From: Candidatus Fermentibacterota bacterium
Lineage (GTDB): Bacteria > JAFGKV01
Length of the DNA: 12,675 bases
Reading direction: 5' to 3'
NCBI GenBank assembly: GCA_030620115.1
Contig: JAUXFG010000110.1
Location: 1 to 12,675, forward strand
The position numbers and the translations under genes are program-made. The notes under the pieces are model-generated. The model made no database searches and was not told the origin of the DNA. It saw only the letters and a list, made by a program, of their open reading frames with translations. Below, piece after piece: positions 1-6,247 of this stretch (the first letter of the stretch is position 1; every line of letters begins with the position of its first letter).

Positions 1-97
1 ATCAACCCATCAACCCATTACCCCATCTCCCCATCTCCCCATCAACCCATCAACCCATTACCCCATCTCCCCATCTCCCCATCACCCCATCACCCCT
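1..97. repeat. C-rich tandem repeat at the 3' end of the sugar-transport operon
   Basis: Bases 1-40 and 41-80 are identical 40-mers built from CCCATC/CCCATTA-like subunits. Bases 81-97 are a degenerate continuation that runs into the last codons and the TGA stop of the MalG-like gene (stop at 90-92). Read on the minus (transcript) strand the repeat is a ladder of GGGG/GGG runs separated by 4-5 nt, which fits the G3+N1-7 pattern of a potential G-quadruplex. The array may continue beyond the window start. A related repeat lies at 3484-3538 in the same position relative to another gene. Confidence 0.95.
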
Positions 98-926
98 TCA
101 CACTCCCCAATGTGAGCCCACCCACAAGCCATTTGGAAAGCGAGAGGAACAGAATCATCACGGGAACTGCCACGATGAGAGCTCCCGCCGCGTACAGACC
201 CCACTCAGTGCTGAAGTTCGACTGAAACATCTTCAAGCCCAGGGGGAGCGTATAGAGCCGCTTATCATTCAGCACTACCGCCGCCACCAAGTATTCACTC
301 CATGCCGCCATAAAACTGAACAATGCGGTGATGACCAGGGCGGGCATAGCCAGAGGAAGCACAATCTTTCTGAACGCACCGAACGCGCCACACCCATCGA
401 TGGCCGCGGCTTCTTCAAGGCTTGAAGGTATGGTATCATAGTAGCCCTTCATGGTCCACACACAGAACGGCAAGGCAGTTGCCGAGTAGATGATGACCAA
501 CCCTCCGAACGTGTTCCAGAGATGAAGGGCGCGAAGCATCATGAACATAGGCAAGAGCAGCATGGTGGCAGGGAACATCTGAGTGGTGATCAGGGAAATC
601 ATGGCGGGCCGGCGCCCCTTGAAGGAGAAGCGACTGATGGCATATCCTGCGGTGGAGGCCAGAGTCACGCCAAGAAGCGTCACACAGAGGCTCACGATTG
701 CCGAGTTCAGCATCCACTTCAGGTAATCCGTGCGCAGGAACAATGTCTTGAATGAATCCAGCGTCGCTCCCTCGGGAATAGGAGCCAACGACCGGCTGTG
801 CAGCTGATCACCAGGCCGAAGACTGACCGTCAGCACACGAATAACCGGATAGACGCTAAAGACCACAAAGAGCAACAGCACGAGATAGATGAGGATGGTC
901 ATCCAAAGCGGATCTCGCTGGATCAT
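90..926 (-). CDS. malG: MalG-like carbohydrate ABC transporter permease
   Basis: Inner-membrane permease subunit of a family-1 (maltose-type) sugar importer, 278 aa, normal length for MalG. About six hydrophobic segments are visible, the first at residues 10-30. The cytoplasmic EAA loop that docks the ATPase is clear at residues 171-195 (EEAAAIDGC ... IVLPLAMP). The C-terminus (GGLTLGSVKG) is the typical MalG ending. The ATG at 924-926 lies 1 nt after the TGA of the upstream MalF-like gene, so the two are probably co-translated. Family assignment to the MalG branch (maltose/maltodextrin/trehalose-type) rests on recalled family similarity; the actual sugar is not determined. The gene ends inside a C-rich repeat. 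No nucleotide-binding subunit follows within the window. Confidence 0.93.
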   Translation of the reverse strand: MIQRDPLWMTILIYLVLLLFVVFSVYPVIRVLTVSLRPGDQLHSRSLAPIPEGATLDSFKTLFLRTDYLKWMLNSAIVSLCVTLLGVTLASTAGYAISRFSFKGRRPAMISLITTQMFPATMLLLPMFMMLRALHLWNTFGGLVIIYSATALPFCVWTMKGYYDTIPSSLEEAAAIDGCGAFGAFRKIVLPLAMPALVITALFSFMAAWSEYLVAAVVLNDKRLYTLPLGLKMFQSNFSTEWGLYAAGALIVAVPVMILFLSLSKWLVGGLTLGSVKG

Positions 927-927
927 C

Positions 928-1806
928 TCAATACACCGCCTCAGTGCCCTTCGTGCTCTTGATGAACCGGATACTGAACAGGAGCAGTATGCCGAATATC
1001 ACCATCGACAGGGCCGCCGCGTAACCAAACCTATAGAGATTGAAGACCGCCCGGTACACATAGGATACGAGAATATGGACCTGATCCGCCGGCCTTCCCC
1101 CGTTGGAGACCAACCAGATCACATTGAACCCATTGAAAGTCCATATGATGCCGAGCGAAATGGCGGGAACAAGCACCGGCCTGAGCAGGGGGAGCGTGAT
1201 GTTCCGGAGCCGCTGCCATCTATTTGCTCCGTCAACCACCGCAGCCTCATAGAGCTCCGTGGGTATGCTTTGCAGGCCGCCCAGCGCGATGATCATCATG
1301 AAGGGAAACCCGAGCCAGATATTCGTGATCAGACATGCGCCAAACGCACTCACAGGCTGCGAGAGCCATGCCACAGGAGCAAGCCCGGTCAGCTTATCCA
1401 ACACAAGATTCACGGCGCCATACTCATAATGAAACATGCCTCGCCACGTCAGAGCGGTGATGTATTGAGGCACGGCCCAAGGAAGCACGAGCAGCGTTCT
1501 GATAATCGCCCGCCCAGGTAGTGGTCTATTGAGAAGAAGCGCGAGAGAGACTCCGATCACCACGTGAAAGAATACATTCACAAACGTCCAAATAACCGTC
1601 TTTGCCAGCGTAACGTAGAAAATCCTCTCGCTGAATACCTTGAGATACTGCTGTCCTCCTATGAGCTTCCAATCCCAGAAATGCCGCATGCTCATGTTGG
1701 AAAAGCTCAGCACCACATTGTACGCAAACGGAAACACCACCACCAGAGCCAGGACCGCTAAGGCCGGGAACGAGAACGAATAGGCGATCTTCTGTTCGCG
1801 TGTCAT
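928..1806 (-). CDS. malF: MalF-like carbohydrate ABC transporter permease
   Basis: Second inner-membrane permease of the sugar importer, 292 aa. It has the short MalF form with about six membrane segments (first at residues 10-36) and lacks the large periplasmic insertion of enterobacterial MalF. The EAA loop is at residues 187-210 (YEAAVVDGANRWQRL ... ITLPLLRP). It would pair with the downstream MalG-like subunit to form the channel. The ATG (1804-1806) overlaps the TGA of the binding-protein gene as ATGA, a sign of translational coupling; the next gene starts 1 nt after its stop. The sugar specificity cannot be told from the sequence. Confidence 0.93.
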   Translation of the reverse strand: MTREQKIAYSFSFPALAVLALVVVFPFAYNVVLSFSNMSMRHFWDWKLIGGQQYLKVFSERIFYVTLAKTVIWTFVNVFFHVVIGVSLALLLNRPLPGRAIIRTLLVLPWAVPQYITALTWRGMFHYEYGAVNLVLDKLTGLAPVAWLSQPVSAFGACLITNIWLGFPFMMIIALGGLQSIPTELYEAAVVDGANRWQRLRNITLPLLRPVLVPAISLGIIWTFNGFNVIWLVSNGGRPADQVHILVSYVYRAVFNLYRFGYAAALSMVIFGILLLFSIRFIKSTKGTEAVY

Positions 1807-3017
1807 TCGTTCATCTCGCGAATCATCTTGAGCGCGGCCTCCTGGGCGTCACGCGCCGCGTCCTCCGGACTCTTAGACCCATTCAGCACCGACTGATAGT
1901 TAGGCCGCATGGCATCCCAAATCGCCCGCATCTCAGGCTCGATGGGCATGGGCCTTCCCACGCGGGCCTGCTCAATGCTGATCCTCAGCAAGGGATCCTG
2001 CTGCAATACAGAGTCCTTCAATGCTTCACTGCGTGAGGGAATTGTTCTCATCTTCCGGGCATACGCCAGCTGCGCCGCGTCGGAGGTCAAGTACATCAGG
2101 AGTTCCGTGACCATCCTTCGACGTTCGCCGGAGACATTGACATTCAGGCTGTATCCCAAGGTGGAGACCATGGGCGTAGACCATTGCCCTGTCGCGGATA
2201 CCTTCGGGATGAGCGTAAGCCCAAGATCGATATCATTCTGGAGGTAGGAGGCCCACGACCACGGGCCATTGATGATCATGGCAGCCCTTCCTTCTTTGAA
2301 GAGGGCATCCGCGGTATCATAATCGCTCTCGGGCGGCAGCACCTTGTGTGTGAACTTCAGATCTTTCATGAACTGGAACGCCGCTACGGTGGCGGGAGCA
2401 TCCAGCGTGGGTTGGGCGTGCTCATCCATCACCCATCCACCGAAGCCCCCAAGAAAAGGCACAAAGAAAAACGGCTCCTCGAAGTTCCAGGCCATGCCGT
2501 AGTAATCGTTTCGCCCGTCTCCGTCCTCGTCTCTGGTCAGCGCCTTGGCCATCTCGATCATTTGATCAGTGTCTTCAGGCGGGATCGGCACCAGGGCCTT
2601 GTTGTACACGAGGTGGAGATGGTTGCCGACCTGATCGCTCACCTGATAAAGATGACCATGGCTCCAGACCAGTCCCTCCGGGACAAAACCCTGAAGGAAC
2701 ACCTCCGGGAGAATCTCTTCCAGCGGTTCAACAAGACCCATTACACTGAACGGCCCCACCTGATCGCTGGGTCCATACACCAGATCAGGACCACTCCCGC
2801 CAAGCACCGAGATCTGATAGTTGCTCCGCAGTTCCTCTGGTTCATAGTAGACCTGAGAACAGGTGATCCCGTGATGAGCAGAGGAGAATTCGGCGAGCAA
2901 TGAATCGAGTATGGCCCGCCCCTCGGGCCGCATGGTGTTCCAGACTATGAAATCACCTTCGCCTCTGGGGCCACAGGAAATCAGAAGAATAACAAGAAGA
3001 CCATAGACACGAAACAT
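1803..3017 (-). CDS. MalE-like extracellular sugar-binding lipoprotein
   Basis: Family-1 solute-binding protein (SBP_bac_1/8 type), 404 aa, expected to capture a sugar in the periplasm and deliver it to the MalF/MalG pair encoded immediately downstream. The N-terminus is a short lipoprotein signal with lipobox L-I-S-C (Cys15), so the mature protein is probably lipid-anchored. Typical features follow: an early hinge-strand region with SGPDLVYGP, the central NGPWSWASY segment, and a C-terminal YLTSDAAQLAYARK...IPSR region. The start is supported by a good Shine-Dalgarno GGGAGG at 3026-3031, 8 nt before the ATG. It is the first gene of the three-gene operon. The ligand is not assignable; a maltodextrin or related oligosaccharide is a guess from the MalG type. 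Confidence 0.9.
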   Translation of the reverse strand: MFRVYGLLVILLISCGPRGEGDFIVWNTMRPEGRAILDSLLAEFSSAHHGITCSQVYYEPEELRSNYQISVLGGSGPDLVYGPSDQVGPFSVMGLVEPLEEILPEVFLQGFVPEGLVWSHGHLYQVSDQVGNHLHLVYNKALVPIPPEDTDQMIEMAKALTRDEDGDGRNDYYGMAWNFEEPFFFVPFLGGFGGWVMDEHAQPTLDAPATVAAFQFMKDLKFTHKVLPPESDYDTADALFKEGRAAMIINGPWSWASYLQNDIDLGLTLIPKVSATGQWSTPMVSTLGYSLNVNVSGERRRMVTELLMYLTSDAAQLAYARKMRTIPSRSEALKDSVLQQDPLLRISIEQARVGRPMPIEPEMRAIWDAMRPNYQSVLNGSKSPEDAARDAQEAALKMIREMNE

Positions 3018-3054
3018 AGAACAAGCCTCCCGGCATCATTATCCCGACCAGTCC

Positions 3055-3066
3055 GCATAACTATGC
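3055..3066. promoter_or_regulatory. Small palindrome upstream of the sugar operon (possible operator)
   Basis: GCATA-AC-TATGC is a perfect 5-bp inverted repeat 38 bp upstream of the binding-protein start codon. Its place suits a regulator site for a sugar operon, but it is short and matches no operator I recognise. A GATAAT hexamer on the minus strand lies between it and the Shine-Dalgarno, without a convincing -35 box. Confidence 0.2.
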
Positions 3067-3128
3067 AGACTATCGCCCATGAAACATCATCTTGGCGCAG
3101 TCCTCAAGGAGAACGAAGCTCCGTTTCT

Positions 3129-3150
3129 CTGTCTGCCTGCCGGCAGACAG
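3129..3150. repeat. Short hairpin element CTGTCTGCC/GGCAGACAG
   Basis: A 9-bp perfect stem (3129-3137 with 3142-3150) has a TGCC loop. A second, exclusive pairing is possible because CTGCCGGCAG at 3137-3146 is itself a perfect palindrome. I recall elements of this style as dispersed intergenic repeats in candidate-phylum genomes. No T-run follows on either strand, so it does not look like a standard intrinsic terminator. Confidence 0.7.
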
Positions 3151-3182
3151 GCGGGATTCGGACGCTGGTGCAGATTTCCGGT

Positions 3183-3247
3183 GAACCCTGAACCTCTAAA
3201 CCCACGAACCCACGAACCTCTGAACCTCTAAACCCGCGAACGGTTAC
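3183..3247. repeat. GAACCT/AACCC short-unit repeat ending in GAACGGTTAC
   Basis: Imperfect tandem units of the types GAACCCT, GAACCTCTAAACCC and CACGAACC run over about 65 bp and end in AACCC-GC-GAACGGTTAC at 3231-3247. The same terminal block (AACCC-AT-GAACGGTTAC) closes the repeat at 5044-5102. The two are therefore copies of one dispersed element with a variable body and a conserved end. Confidence 0.85.
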
Positions 3248-3249
3248 TC

Positions 3250-3353
3250 AGATTCTTCGCTTCCTCCGGTCGCTCAGAATGACAGGGGTGGTCGCTATCG
3301 GGCATGCTACTACGTCTGTCATTCTGAGGGAGCATCGCGCGACCGAAGAATCT
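3250..3353. repeat. Inverted pair of AGATTCTTCG...AGAATGACA elements
   Basis: The left copy is at 3250-3284 and the right copy, inverted, at 3317-3353, with a 32-bp spacer. The outer 10 bp (AGATTCTTCG/CGAAGAATCT) and the inner 12 bp (CTCAGAATGACA/TGTCATTCTGAG) pair perfectly, while the middle 13-16 nt differ between copies. I recognise both middle variants as types of a widespread bacterial intergenic repeat. Paired head to head, the copies could form a long cruciform or RNA hairpin. Confidence 0.9.
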
Positions 3354-3483
3354 CGGCGGGGAAAGGATGCACCATCCATAGGCCCCGAAGAACGTTCAGA
3401 CAGCGAAATCCTACTTTGATCAGAATTGCCTTTCCTGAAACCTGTGAACGCCAACGACTGCGTAAAAACCCTCTTCCTTCCCA

Positions 3484-3538
3484 TAACCCATCACCCCAAC
3501 ACCCCAACTCCCCAACTCCCCACCCATCTCCCCATCAC
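3484..3538. repeat. C-rich repeat abutting the stop of the family-5 binding-protein gene
   Basis: Irregular 8-9 nt units (CCCAACTCC, CCCATCACC, CCCATCTCC) run directly into the TGA stop (3535-3537). On the transcript strand this is the stop codon followed by G-runs, as at the end of the MalG-like gene. It is of the same family as the 40-bp array at 1-97, though not in perfect tandem copies. Confidence 0.85.
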
Positions 3539-4848
3539 TCCTCAGTCCTCTTAGGCCGATACTCCCACGTGGCAACATCGGCGGTCAGCGGGCCAGGGCC
3601 GGGGTCCACATTGAACCATCCAGGGCTCACCGCAGCCCATTTCCCGAGCCAGCAGAGACAAAGGAGACCAGCCTCTTCCTCTAATAAGACCCTCAGTTCT
3701 CCGGTCAACATTCGCCAATACTCTTCGGTCAGCGCCACATCGACTGCCGCCCGAGCTCTGCTCTGTTGAAGCGGATCGGACATTCCCGGGGGACTAGGTG
3801 GAAGGATCTGCTCCGGTGAGACGGACCATGCGCTCACGTATGCCGCGACCTGCCCATGGTCCCGTCCCTCACCTGCATGAATCTGAGCCGACACAAGACA
3901 CACACGAATCCCAAAATCCTCGATATCACGCTGTATCTCTTCCCCGGCCCTGATGGTCTCCCACTGATCCTGAACCACAATCACCAAGCTCTCAGGGAGA
4001 TCGGCGCGCACTGAAGAAGCGTGGGGGTCCTGAAGCCACGGAGCCCAGGCGCCGGGTACATCCGGGGGCACAGGGCAATCGGTGATCCATGAAGGGCGTG
4101 ACCCGATGCGTGATGCCAGCCTCCGCTTGTCAATAAGCGTGCCGAGCCATCTCCTTGTCTCGGGCGATTCAAGACCAGGGTATTCCGTGTTCCACATCAC
4201 ATAGATCAGGCTATTCACCCTCCTGGCGAAAACCTGGAGGTCGGGTCTGGAGAGGTGAATGTGCCTTCGTTCCTCCATACTGAGGTCATCAAGCGCATCA
4301 ATCTCACCGGAGAGCAAGCGCTCAAATGCCTCCGCCCGGGAGCGGCAAACCACGATCATGATGCCCTCCGGACCGACGCCCGGTGTCTGTCTTGCAAGCA
4401 AGACATGCTGCTGCGGAATCCAGTGGCGGATTTCGAACCCACCTAATCCAGACGCAGTGCCGTCCCTATTCGCGAGACACGGAGCTGCGAGAAGATCCCG
4501 CCAACCGAGCTCCTGTTCCAGAAGACGCAAGTGCGTGCCACGCCGGGAGACTGCTTGGGAACACCCAGTATCGGGCCAAGCGAACCGTGCCAACCCCGCT
4601 GAAGGTACTACCACAAGCCAATGGCCATCTGGAAGTTCTGACCATGCTGATGCCAGGCCCGGACGAAGAACCCAATCTCTCCCGAGAACTGCCCAGGGCT
4701 AAGCGAACAGATGCTCGGGTGCGGGATACATGGCTGGAGAGAACGCATCCTGTGGGGATCCGAGCTCACCGATCCTCGGCACCACCAGAATCCGCAGTTG
4801 GTTCGTGGATACCAGATGAAGTAGGGCAAGCAAAGCGATATGTTTCAC
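3535..4848 (-). pseudogene. Family-5 (peptide-type) solute-binding protein, interrupted by in-frame TAG
   Basis: Reading from GTG at 4846-4848 gives one continuous frame of 437 codons plus TGA, broken only by TAG at 4699-4701 (codon 50). Before the TAG come a signal-like MKHIALLALLHLVST and the first strand LRILVVPRIG. After it come PGLASAW (63-69), GLGGFEI (134-140), the LSGEIDAL segment, an IYVMWNTEYPGLESPETRRWLGTL-type region with IDKRRLA, and DIEDFGIRVCL. All are landmarks of SBP_bac_5 (OppA/DppA) proteins, which bind peptides or other solutes for ABC import. The start is fixed by an in-frame TGA at 4885-4887 and a GGAGG (4853-4857) 4 nt before GTG. The segment between PGLASAW and GLGGF is about half the usual length. 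Two other genes in the window end in TAG, so TAG is a real stop here. Recent nonsense mutation, sequencing error, or readthrough are the options. Downstream GTG 4612-4614 would give a 359-aa protein without signal peptide or first strand. Confidence 0.8.
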
Positions 4849-4889
4849 AACTCCTCCAGAGAAGGTCCTCCTTCTTGCACAGACTCACA

Positions 4890-4903
4890 TGAAGCTTGCT
4901 TCA
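4890..4903. promoter_or_regulatory. 14-bp palindrome upstream of the family-5 binding-protein gene
   Basis: TGAAGC-TT-GCTTCA is a perfect 6+6 inverted repeat with a 2-nt centre, 41 bp upstream of the GTG start at 4848. The size and position suit the binding site of a dimeric regulator. No matching regulator gene is in the window and no clear promoter hexamers were identified beside it, so the role is a guess. Confidence 0.3.
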
Positions 4904-4935
4904 CGGCCGGCATGGGTCAATCTTTTTCTATAGGC

Positions 4936-5015
4936 GTTCAGGGTTCTGGGTTCCCCGTTCAGGGTTCTGGGTTCCCCGTTCAGGATTCTGAGTTCCCCGT
5001 TCAGGGTTCGGTGTT
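4936..5015. repeat. 21-bp tandem repeat (GTTCAGGGTTCTGGGTTCCCC)
   Basis: Two identical 21-bp units lie at 4936-4956 and 4957-4977, followed by a third with two changes (4978-4998) and a partial fourth (4999-5015). The unit is rich in GGTTC, the reverse complement of the GAACC motif in the neighbouring array at 5044-5102, so the two arrays face each other. Confidence 0.95.
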
Positions 5016-5043
5016 GCCTTCTCTTACAAACCTTCACTACCCG

Positions 5044-5102
5044 AACCTTGAACCTTCAACCTTGAACCTTCAACCTTGAACCTTGAACCCATGAACGGTT
5101 AC
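5044..5102. repeat. AACCTTG/AACCTTC 7-bp repeat ending in GAACGGTTAC
   Basis: Six consecutive 7-nt units, AACCTTG or AACCTTC, start at 5044. They are followed by AACCC-AT-GAACGGTTAC (5086-5102), the same ending as the repeat at 3183-3247. The GAACC orientation is opposite to the 21-bp array just to the left, giving an imperfect inverted arrangement over about 165 bp. Confidence 0.9.
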
Positions 5103-5121
5103 CCGTTATTTGCCTTGTGTG

Positions 5122-5150
5122 TTGACAAGCTCCGCCATGACACGTAATAG
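5122..5150 (+). promoter_or_regulatory. Possible sigma-70 promoter for the beta-barrel gene
   Basis: A perfect -35 TTGACA (5122-5127) is followed after 17 bp by TAATAG (5145-5150), a weak -10 match. If used, it would give a leader of about 200 nt before the ATG at 5363, containing the hairpin at 5258-5276. It lies just after the repeat array and points toward the gene. Confidence 0.35.
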
Positions 5151-5170
5151 TCTGATTCCGAATGTCATAG

Positions 5171-5190
5171 GGGTTCGTGCAGGAATAAGT
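5171..5190 (+). repeat. GGGTTCG.GCA..AATAAGT motif, copy 1
   Basis: This 20-bp stretch matches 6035-6054 at 17 of 20 positions, in the same orientation. One copy lies upstream of the beta-barrel gene and the other just downstream of it, upstream of the next gene. It is probably part of a dispersed intergenic repeat; a role in transcription cannot be shown. Confidence 0.6.
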
Positions 5191-5257
5191 TCGCATTCTT
5201 GGCGCACAGATTTGCCGCAGACTTGATCTCGGCGAGGGAGCGAAACCGGAGGCGTAG

Positions 5258-5276
5258 TCCCGCGTACTGCGCGGGA
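5258..5276 (+). other. Small GC-rich hairpin in the leader of the beta-barrel gene
   Basis: TCCCGCG (5258-5264) and CGCGGGA (5270-5276) form a perfect 7-bp stem around the 5-nt loop TACTG. It is 86 bp before the start codon, with no T-run after it, so it may be a leader structure or part of a dispersed repeat rather than a terminator. Confidence 0.5.
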
Positions 5277-5362
5277 TGAAGATGGGATGTCAGAATGTGA
5301 AGCTATTCCTACGCGAACCTCATAAACCGGATCGAAGAGATCAAAGACCAGGGAGCACCAAA

Positions 5363-6013
5363 ATGAGAACACTGGCTATCGTTTGTTTCTTCTCGGTTGT
5401 TGTGATACCGCTCACTGTCTCTGCCATGGATGTGTCCGACATCGGCTTCATCACCGGGCATCTCAGCATGGGCATGAGTGGCGGCGACAAGTTCGGTTAT
5501 ACCATCGGTCATGAGCTCGAGGAAGAGCACAAAGACCGGATGAAGAACCTCGACAATAACATGGGTCTCGGCGGCTCCTTGTCGTATAGACGCGGGATTT
5601 CGCCCTCGATACTGTTCGGGGCATCATTTGACTACTTTCGGAGCGCTACCATTGCAGGAGAAGGCGTTGAGGATGTGGCGCAACACGACAGTACATTTGA
5701 GGCCGGTTCCTATGCACTGTATGGCATATCCCTCAACCTTCAGCCGGGCATCAGCATTACTGAACAACTCATGATTTTCGGGAAGTTCGGCCTGGGCGGC
5801 TATACGGCACGGCTGGCAGGAGTGGATCAGGAACTGAATGCGGCCTTGAATATCGGCCTTACGGTAGACTACTTTCTCAATGACTCCATGGGCATAGAAC
5901 TCGCTGCATGGAAGCCGTTCTTCTTCTCCGAATTCATCTACATTGATGAGGGCTACACATTGGATCTATCCCCATTGCAGCTCACTCTGGGGGTAACCTG
6001 GATCAGGCAGTAG
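5363..6013 (+). CDS. Outer-membrane beta-barrel protein, small
   Basis: A 216-aa exported protein. Residues 1-21 form a clear signal peptide (MRTLAIVCFFSVVVIPLTVSA) cleaved after V-S-A. The rest alternates short amphipathic strands with glycines (MGLGGSLSYRRG, SILFGASFDYFR, YALYGISLNLQPG, LMIFGKFGLGGY, ALNIGLTVDYFL, MGIELAAWKPFFF, LQLTLGVTWIR), the pattern of an 8-stranded OmpW/OmpA-like barrel. The last residue is Gln, not the usual aromatic. The frame is open further upstream to ATG 5276, but ATG 5363 is preferred because GGGAG (5351-5355) sits 7 nt before it and the signal peptide begins there. It stands alone, divergent from the left genes and 384 bp before the next. No specific family or ligand is recognised. 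Confidence 0.8.
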   Translation: MRTLAIVCFFSVVVIPLTVSAMDVSDIGFITGHLSMGMSGGDKFGYTIGHELEEEHKDRMKNLDNNMGLGGSLSYRRGISPSILFGASFDYFRSATIAGEGVEDVAQHDSTFEAGSYALYGISLNLQPGISITEQLMIFGKFGLGGYTARLAGVDQELNAALNIGLTVDYFLNDSMGIELAAWKPFFFSEFIYIDEGYTLDLSPLQLTLGVTWIRQ

Positions 6014-6034
6014 ACAATCGATCCTACGATCCAA

Positions 6035-6054
6035 GGGTTCGCGCAAAAATAAGT
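6035..6054 (+). repeat. GGGTTCG.GCA..AATAAGT motif, copy 2
   Basis: Second copy of the 20-bp motif at 5171-5190 (three mismatches), starting 22 bp after the stop of the beta-barrel gene. The two copies bracket that gene in direct orientation. Confidence 0.6.
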
Positions 6055-6072
6055 GGGATGTTTCAGGATAGG

Positions 6073-6118
6073 CCCTTCGACTGAGCTCCCTTCGACTATG
6101 CTCAGGACAGGCAGGACA
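6073..6118. repeat. CCCTTCGACT...CTCAGGACAGG dispersed element
   Basis: Two adjacent starts of the unit CCCTTCGACT (6073 and 6088) are followed by ATGCTCAGGACAGG and a further CAGGACAGG. I recognise this as a common intergenic repeat type in environmental bacterial genomes. The doubled start and doubled end suggest local slippage. Confidence 0.7.
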
Positions 6119-6173
6119 GGCCGGGAAGTGCTTTACACTTTCGGAATCCTCCTTGCAATGACTGAGGCCCGGG

Positions 6174-6247
6174 GTCATCGCGAGCGACAGCGCGGCGATC
6201 TCAATGGGCGGATGAGATTGCTTCGTCGCTACTCTCCTCGCAATGAC
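6174..6247. repeat. Inverted pair of GTCATYGCGAG...AATCTCA elements
   Basis: The left copy is at 6174-6203 (GTCATCGCGAG ... GATCTCA) and the inverted right copy at 6213-6247 (TGAGATTG ... CGCAATGAC), with a 9-bp spacer ATGGGCGGA. The ends pair well and the middles diverge. A fragment TTGCAATGAC lies at about 6153-6162. This is a well-known style of bacterial intergenic repeat; as RNA it would make a long stem between the two flanking genes. Confidence 0.9.

Larger units (their letters stand above)
3018..3534. other. Repeat-filled intergenic region between two minus-strand transport genes
   Basis: These 517 bp have no credible gene on either strand. From left to right they hold the ribosome-binding site and a possible operator of the sugar operon (3026-3066), a short hairpin (3129-3150), a GAACCT/AACCC repeat (3183-3247), a long inverted repeat (3250-3353), about 130 bp in which I see nothing, and a C-rich repeat that touches the stop codon of the family-5 binding-protein gene (3484-3538). 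Confidence 0.85.
4849..5362. other. Divergent, repeat-rich intergenic region
   Basis: This 514-bp spacer lies between the leftward family-5 binding-protein gene and the rightward beta-barrel gene. It holds a palindrome (4890-4903), two opposed short-repeat arrays (4936-5102), a possible promoter (5122-5150), a copy of a GGGTTCG...AATAAGT motif (5171-5190) and a small hairpin (5258-5276). Short reading frames here lack ribosome-binding sites and are not called. Confidence 0.8.

Noticed and set aside
1-97. Regular C-rich repeats considered as a CRISPR array
   Set aside because: There are no unique spacers between units; it is a plain tandem repeat.
889-1521. 210-codon plus-strand frame opposite the MalF-like permease
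   Set aside because: Its sequence is highly charged and low in hydrophobics, the mirror of a membrane protein; no motif.
2184-2903. 239-codon plus-strand frame opposite the sugar-binding protein
   Set aside because: Antisense shadow of a well-supported gene, with no recognisable product.
3018-3060. GATAAT hexamer upstream of the sugar operon as a -10 box
   Set aside because: No acceptable -35 box at 16-18 bp, and the start site would fall nearly at the Shine-Dalgarno.
3248-3507. Short minus-strand frames of 62-78 codons
   Set aside because: They are translations of the dispersed inverted repeat and its flank, not genes.
4699-4701. TAG considered as a reassigned or pyrrolysine codon
   Set aside because: TAG is the normal terminator of two other genes in the window and the protein is not of a pyrrolysine family; nonsense mutation or error is simpler. 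Kept only as a possibility to test.
4383-4892. 169-codon plus-strand frame over the 5' part of the family-5 binding-protein gene
   Set aside because: It is open because the opposite strand is coding; no family features. The minus-strand reading shows continuous SBP_bac_5 landmarks.
5106-5372. 88-codon minus-strand frame in the divergent spacer, hydrophobic at its N-terminus
   Set aside because: It overlaps the start of the beta-barrel gene, the leader hairpin and a dispersed motif; I saw no Shine-Dalgarno, so chance is more likely.
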